A DNA stretch of 9,878 nt, taken from contig SXVE01000593.1 of assembly GCA_005790265.1 (NCBI GenBank), forward strand, positions 1 to 9,878, read 5' to 3'. The stretch's first letter is position 1. Every line of letters starts with the position of its first letter. This document shows, in pieces, positions 6,489 through 9,878 of the stretch. Source of the stretch: Acidobacteriota bacterium. GTDB taxonomy: Bacteria; Acidobacteriota; Blastocatellia; Pyrinomonadales; Pyrinomonadaceae. The position numbers and the translations under genes are program-made. Below the pieces are notes generated by a model. That model ran no database searches. It worked only from the letters and a program-made list of their open reading frames with translations, and had not been told where the DNA came from.

Positions 6489-8102
6489 TTATTCTCTGGC
6501 GAATTGTTCTAAAATCGCGCCGAGCAAACCGAACGGCGAAACGGTTTTGCGCTCGAAACCTTTTTCGGCAAAGCGCGTTTCGGTCAGAAAGTTCGCCGTG
6601 ACGATTTGATTTTCCTGTTTTTTTTCAGCGAGAACGCCGACGATTTTTTCCGCCGAATCGTCGTCTCTGCCGAAACTCGCCGTTATCGCGCGGCTGCTCG
6701 AAAATCGTTCGGCAAGCTCGTGCTTCGCGAAATTTTGCCCGCTTCGCCGCGCCTGCAAACATTTGAGCGCGCTTTCCGCCGCGCCGATGATTACATAATT
6801 TTCGACAAAAATCGCCGCCGTTTCGCCGTCGTCCGATTTCCAAATTTCAGCCGATTCGATTTTCTCGGCAGTTTTTTTGAAATTCACTTCCGCAATGGAT
6901 TTTTTCACCGCTTCGGCATTTTTAACTGTCGCAATCGCCGCCGCGCTTTCGCCTTCGGCGTCGAATTGAACGGTTAAAATCTCCGCGCCGACCGCGCTCA
7001 AAAAAGTTTCAACGTCCCCCACGCCGTAACCGGCGAGCAGACTGCCGGAAAATTCGAGCAAGATTTTGCCGCTGATTTGATCGGTTTGCTTACTCGCGAC
7101 AAGCAAAAGGCTGCGCCAGGCGATTTGCGGATTTTTCAGATTGTAGCGCGTTACGGCAAACGCTTCGGCAGGCACAAACTCGACTAAATTCGACGGCGCA
7201 TTGTCAGCGGCGAGCAGTGTTTCCTGAAAAACGACGGAAACTTCCGGCGCAGTCGTGATCGCGTATTTATCTTCGATTCCGTTAATCGTTTTCGTTGCCG
7301 TCCAAACGATTTCTTTCACTGAATTGCGCATCAGTTGCGGCAGTACGCGCGCGATAAAACTGCGCGATTCGCTTTCATCGGAAGTTTCGATGGCGGTTGA
7401 GACGCCCGCGATGTTGGCGATTTGCGCGATGCCTTCGCCGGAAACGTAACCGGCGGCGAGCGCGTCTTTTGCCGCCGCGAGATTTTTTCCGCTTTTCGCC
7501 AGACTGTCAGTTTCGCCGCGCGCCGCCGACAGACATTTCTCGATTGCCGTTTCGTCGTTGCCGAAAAACACGCGGCTTTTTTCGACGAATGCGAAAACTT
7601 TGCGCCCGTCGGTCGCCGTCCAGACGAAAGATTTCCCGCCGTTTTTATTAACCGTTTCGAGCGCGACTTCGCCGCCGTAAGTTTCGTTGACGAATTCGCC
7701 CAGTTGATTTTCGGCGAAACTGACGGCTTGCCAATTCCACGCGTGCGTGTCGGCGACGGCGACAAAACGCGGCTTGAAATTCAACACGGCATTTTCGCCG
7801 GTTACTTGCTGTTCGCTCGTCTCAAATCCGGTGACGGCAACGGCGAACTGCATATTTTTCACGGCGGAAAAATCCGGTTTATTTTTCGCGAGCGCGGCAA
7901 ACGCTTTGTTTTCCGTGAGCGCGTCAAGCGTTTTGGCTAAATCGCCGGTTTCGAGGTAAACCAGAGTTTCGGCGGGCACGAAAGCGCGCAAATCGGTCGG
8001 CGGCGAAGAACAGGAAAGATTGAACAAAAAGGCGCCAAGGCATACAGAAAGGCAAAATAAAAGTCGGAAACCTGATTCGTTTAAATTTTTATTTTTCATC
8101 AT
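6489..8102 (-). CDS. Exported protein, possible lipoprotein, DUF3352-like
   Basis: A 537-residue protein with an N-terminal export signal: basic residues at 3-13, a hydrophobic core at about 14-29, then S30-C31-S32-S33-P34. A Cys in this position suggests lipidation, but the preceding residues are N28-L29-S30 rather than the canonical Leu-Ala/Ser-Gly/Ala, so the lipobox is weak. The mature part opens with FVPAETLVYLETGDLAKTLDAL (about 41-62), the pattern of DUF3352-type bacterial proteins, whose function is unknown. A similar FVPAEAFAVTRYNL segment returns near 312-325, which suggests two related halves. It is rich in Ala, Glu and Lys, with alternating beta and helical stretches and no catalytic motif that I recognise. 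The start could be either of two adjacent ATGs. It is alone on its strand, divergent from the reductase gene with a 47-bp spacer. Export is well supported; the family call is a recollection of pattern. Confidence 0.72.
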   Translation of the reverse strand: MMKNKNLNESGFRLLFCLSVCLGAFLFNLSCSSPPTDLRAFVPAETLVYLETGDLAKTLDALTENKAFAALAKNKPDFSAVKNMQFAVAVTGFETSEQQVTGENAVLNFKPRFVAVADTHAWNWQAVSFAENQLGEFVNETYGGEVALETVNKNGGKSFVWTATDGRKVFAFVEKSRVFFGNDETAIEKCLSAARGETDSLAKSGKNLAAAKDALAAGYVSGEGIAQIANIAGVSTAIETSDESESRSFIARVLPQLMRNSVKEIVWTATKTINGIEDKYAITTAPEVSVVFQETLLAADNAPSNLVEFVPAEAFAVTRYNLKNPQIAWRSLLLVASKQTDQISGKILLEFSGSLLAGYGVGDVETFLSAVGAEILTVQFDAEGESAAAIATVKNAEAVKKSIAEVNFKKTAEKIESAEIWKSDDGETAAIFVENYVIIGAAESALKCLQARRSGQNFAKHELAERFSSSRAITASFGRDDDSAEKIVGVLAEKKQENQIVTANFLTETRFAEKGFERKTVSPFGLLGAILEQFARE

Positions 8103-8110
8103 CTTGAAAA

Positions 8111-8134
8111 CTCTGCGTCTCTGCGTCTTTGTGC
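8111..8134. repeat. 8-bp tandem repeat CTCTGCGT in a divergent spacer
   Basis: Two exact copies of CTCTGCGT (8111-8126) are followed by a third, diverged copy CTTTGTGC (8127-8134). They occupy half of the 47-bp spacer between two divergent start codons. As I recall, similar CTCTGCGTCTTTGCGT-like stretches are common between genes in Acidobacteriota, cyanobacteria and some other phyla, so this is probably one member of a dispersed family. The placement means it would lie within or next to promoter elements for both genes. Confidence 0.7.
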
Positions 8135-8140
8135 TAAAAT
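8132..8140 (+). promoter_or_regulatory. Candidate extended -10 box for the reductase gene
   Basis: TGCTAAAAT matches an extended -10 element (TGnTATAAT) at five of six core positions plus the TG. No -35 match lies at the usual distance; the repeat occupies that place. Initiation would fall near 8147, about three bases before the ATG at 8150, so the transcript could be nearly leaderless. That would agree with the missing Shine-Dalgarno sequence. Confidence 0.35.
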
Positions 8141-8149
8141 TTCCCGATT

Positions 8150-8935
8150 ATGACCAACAAAATTTTCGCAGATAACATTTTACAAGGCAAAGTTGCGTTC
8201 GTGACCGGCGGCGGAACCGGAATTACGGGCGGCGTCGCGCGCGCTTTCGCCGAAGCGGGTGCGAAACTCGCCATCGTATCGCGCAAAACGGAAAATCTCG
8301 AACTGATGAAAGCGTTGATCGAATCGAACGGCGGAGAATGTTTCGCCGTCGCAGCAGACGTGCGCGATTATGCGGCAATCGAAAACGCCGTTGCCGAAAC
8401 TGTCGCGCATTACGGCGTAATTGACATTGTCGTCAACGGCGCGGCGGGAAATTTTTTGTGTAAAGCCGAGGAATTATCCGCAAACGGTTTCGGCACGGTC
8501 GTTGACATTGACGCGAAAGGCACGTTCAACGTCTGCCGCGCGGCGTTTGAAGAATTGAAAAAATCGCAGGGACAGATTCTGAATATTTCCGCGACTCTGC
8601 ATTATCTCGCGACGCCGATGCAGATTCACGTTTCGGCGGCGAAAGCCGGAGTTGACGCAATTACCAGAAATTTGTCGGTCGAATGGGGACGTTACGGCAT
8701 TCGCGTCAACGGCATTGCGCCCGGACCGATTGCCGACACCGAAGGAATGCAGCGGCTCGTGCCCGAACCGCTCAAGGAAAAATTGATGAAACGAATTCCG
8801 CTGCAAAGATTCGGACGCATCGCCGACATCGAAAACGCCGCGCTGTTTCTGTGTTCGGATGCCGCCGGTTACGTCAACGGCGTCACGCTCGTCGTTGACG
8901 GCGGACAATGGCTTTTGGGGACGAGTTTCGGTTAA
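8150..8935 (+). CDS. SDR-family reductase, 2,4-dienoyl-CoA reductase-like
   Basis: A 261-residue soluble short-chain dehydrogenase/reductase. The Rossmann nucleotide-binding loop is at 19-27 and the acidic-turn region has SRK (44-46), whose Arg fits NADPH preference. AAGNF (98-102), VDIDAKGTFNV (118-128), ISATL (146-150), K165 and APGPI (190-194) with TEG (197-199) together match the DECR2 (peroxisomal 2,4-dienoyl-CoA reductase) branch. As in that branch, the classical SDR Tyr four residues before the active Lys is absent (V161). A role in reducing polyunsaturated acyl-CoA for beta-oxidation is therefore the best guess, but a different enoyl-thioester substrate is possible. In the cofactor loop the third Gly of TGxxxGxG is Thr (T26, followed by G27). 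The start at MTNKIF places the Rossmann fold at the usual distance from the N terminus. No fatty-acid genes adjoin it here, so context does not help. Confidence 0.85.
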   Translation: MTNKIFADNILQGKVAFVTGGGTGITGGVARAFAEAGAKLAIVSRKTENLELMKALIESNGGECFAVAADVRDYAAIENAVAETVAHYGVIDIVVNGAAGNFLCKAEELSANGFGTVVDIDAKGTFNVCRAAFEELKKSQGQILNISATLHYLATPMQIHVSAAKAGVDAITRNLSVEWGRYGIRVNGIAPGPIADTEGMQRLVPEPLKEKLMKRIPLQRFGRIADIENAALFLCSDAAGYVNGVTLVVDGGQWLLGTSFG

Positions 8936-8993
8936 AAAAAGCGTCGATGTTTTTTTAAGACTCGTTGAAAATTGAAAAAACGGAGAATTGATG

Positions 8994-9105
8994 AGAAAAA
9001 AGACGCGGATTAGACGCAAGTGAATTGATTAAAACTGATTTTTGATAAGATTTAATTTAAGTTCGCCTCAACCCGCTCTTTCCGTGTAATTCGTGTCTTT
9101 TTTCT
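8994..9105. repeat. 112-bp imperfect inverted repeat between convergent genes
   Basis: The left arm starts AGAAAAAAGACGCGGATTAG (8994-9013) and the right arm is its near reverse complement, ending GTGTCTTTTTTCT at 9105; over 24 positions 20 match. Two of the mismatches would be G-U pairs in plus-strand RNA. The interior (9018-9081) is A/T-rich with no ORF. The arms place T-runs on both outgoing strands, so the element could terminate both the reductase gene and the converging helical-repeat gene. As I recall, CGCGGATTA...TCCGTGTAAT sequences recur as dispersed intergenic palindromes in several phyla, so it may be a repeat-family member. The rest of the 8936-9123 gap shows only A- and T-runs. 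Confidence 0.6.
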
Positions 9106-9123
9106 AATTTTCGTCTTTAAAAC

Positions 9124-9534
9124 TTAATTCGATTCCATTACCGAAATTTCCGTCGCTGTTTTCATTTCCGCCGATTTGTTCTGACTTCCGAAAACCGCGC
9201 GCAGCACAAGCATTTTCGCTAAAATTCGGACTTCGGTGCGGTCGAATTTTTCGGTTAATGCTTTGGTTCGCGCGAAATCCTGTTTTGCTAAATTGACAAT
9301 CGTCGCCTCGCTTTCGCCGAGCGCGCGCGTCAAATCTCTCGTCAGCCCGCCGCCGAAACCGCCGACCTGCACTTCGCCGTCAGCGATCATTTCGCCGGAA
9401 ACATCAATAAATTCGCCGACTTTGACGAAAGCGCCGATGGTTTCGTTCAGACGAAAAACCGCATCTTCAAGAATGGGAAAAGATTTTTCCGCATCAACCT
9501 GCGCGTAACTGCCGGCGAGCATCCAGTTTTGCAT
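9124..9534 (-). CDS. Helical-repeat protein, downstream piece of a frameshifted gene
   Basis: This frame carries the C-terminal 136 residues of a gene whose upstream part is in another frame (9447-9878). Its first residues, MQNWMLAGSYAQVDAEKSFP, read on directly from the upstream frame's PQPKNYMD if one base is restored at 9534-9538. The segment looks mostly helical (for example AEKSFPILEDAVFRLNETI), with a Gly-rich turn, VGGFGGGL, near the middle. Its last residues are ATEISVMESN. I do not recognise the family. The ATG at 9534 could act as an internal restart, but there is no Shine-Dalgarno sequence and the Met sits inside the continuous fold. Most likely this is the 3' part of one gene, broken by a true deletion or by a base-call error. 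Confidence 0.6.
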   Translation of the reverse strand: MQNWMLAGSYAQVDAEKSFPILEDAVFRLNETIGAFVKVGEFIDVSGEMIADGEVQVGGFGGGLTRDLTRALGESEATIVNLAKQDFARTKALTEKFDRTEVRILAKMLVLRAVFGSQNKSAEMKTATEISVMESN

Positions 9535-9878
9535 AAATCCATGTAATTTTTCGGCTGCGGATTAATAAAACGCTCGGCTTCGCGCATAATTTCGAGCGCA
9601 GTTTCCTTATCGCCCATTTTTCGCACCTGCGCCGCGAGCGCGCCGAGCGCGATTATTTTTGCGTTTGGGTCGCCGATTTCCGCGACCATTTGGCGTGCTT
9701 GCCCGATGACTTTTTCGCGTTCGGCTTCGGGCAATTTTTTCTCGCCGAGATTTTTTAGATCGGCGAGCATTTTTTCTTGTTCTTCCGCTTTCTTCTGCCG
9801 TTCTTTCGCCGCTGCCATATACGCCGACATTTCGGGTCCGCCGTCTTCATCGTCGTCCGCGCCGCGCCGCGAACCGCG
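9447..9878 (-). CDS. Helical-repeat protein, upstream piece of a frameshifted gene
   Basis: The frame is open from the right edge of the window, so the true start lies outside; the ATG at 9830 is internal or a late start. The first 16 codons hold a charged stretch with Asp/Glu (ADDDEDGGPE). Next comes a Lys/Glu-rich, probably coiled-coil segment (AKERQKKAEEQEKMLADL). Two helical repeat units follow: REKVIGQARQMVAEIGDPNAK, and IIALGALAAQVRKMGDKETA with LEIMREAERFI. The GD turn and spaced Ala residues resemble TPR-like alpha-solenoids. After YMD (near 9540) the frame encodes an Arg-rich, unrelated 25-residue end, while the other frame continues a sensible protein. The function is unknown, and the missing N terminus means a signal peptide or extra domains cannot be judged. 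Confidence 0.6.
   Translation of the reverse strand, partial: RGSRRGADDDEDGGPEMSAYMAAAKERQKKAEEQEKMLADLKNLGEKKLPEAEREKVIGQARQMVAEIGDPNAKIIALGALAAQVRKMGDKETALEIMREAERFINPQPKNYMDLCKTGCSPAVTRRLMRKNLFPFLKMRFFV

Noticed and set aside
9531..9545. Programmed -1 ribosomal frameshift
   Set aside because: No X-XXY-YYZ slippery heptamer lies in the right frame, and I see no stable structure just downstream. A missing base is the simpler explanation.

Overview
The window is a compact bacterial chromosomal segment, mostly housekeeping. Its core is a minus-strand heat-shock cluster in the order hrcA (4263-5396), grpE (3368-4183), dnaK (1511-3316), dnaJ (190-1317). A gene for an exported TPR-type protein, cut by the left edge (1-140), follows in the same direction. 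The right half is accessory: a SprT-like zinc metallopeptidase (+, 5621-6388) divergent from hrcA, a large exported protein of unknown role (-, 6489-8102), a DECR-type short-chain dehydrogenase/reductase (+, 8150-8935), and a helical-repeat gene (-, 9124-9878) that is split by a one-base frameshift and runs off the right edge.

The organism is probably an uncultured member of the Acidobacteriota, perhaps Blastocatellia/Pyrinomonadales. This is inference from gene style: moderate GC with coding sequence alternating between AAA/TTT runs and GCG/CGC blocks, signal peptides ending in AFG-QD, a SprT-like protein with an HEMLH motif, and intergenic CTCTGCGT-type repeats. No rRNA or other decisive marker is present, so the assignment is tentative.

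The four chaperone genes form one functional set. DnaJ delivers substrate to DnaK and stimulates its ATPase, GrpE exchanges the nucleotide, and HrcA is normally the repressor of such operons. Spacings are 79 bp (hrcA-grpE), 51 bp (grpE-dnaK), 193 bp (dnaK-dnaJ) and 49 bp (dnaJ-TPR gene). A TTGACA-containing promoter candidate lies upstream of hrcA. I found no CIRCE operator (TTAGCACTC-N9-GAGTGCTAA) by eye on either strand, so how HrcA would control the cluster is open. The dnaK-dnaJ gap holds several potential hairpins. The largest has 13 pairs and is fully paired only as minus-strand RNA, which suggests a partial terminator or processing site that separates dnaK from dnaJ output.

The remaining gaps are short. 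They hold a 10-bp tandem repeat (hrcA-grpE), an 8-bp tandem repeat in a 47-bp divergent spacer (8103-8149) and a 112-bp inverted repeat between convergent genes (8994-9105). None of the eight identifiable gene starts has a convincing Shine-Dalgarno sequence. I saw no CRISPR array, tRNA, rRNA, insertion sequence, phage gene or defence system, and no clearly novel multi-gene system. The points worth following are regulatory structure around the chaperone cluster, a DnaK without the usual C-terminal tail, and the frameshifted gene.
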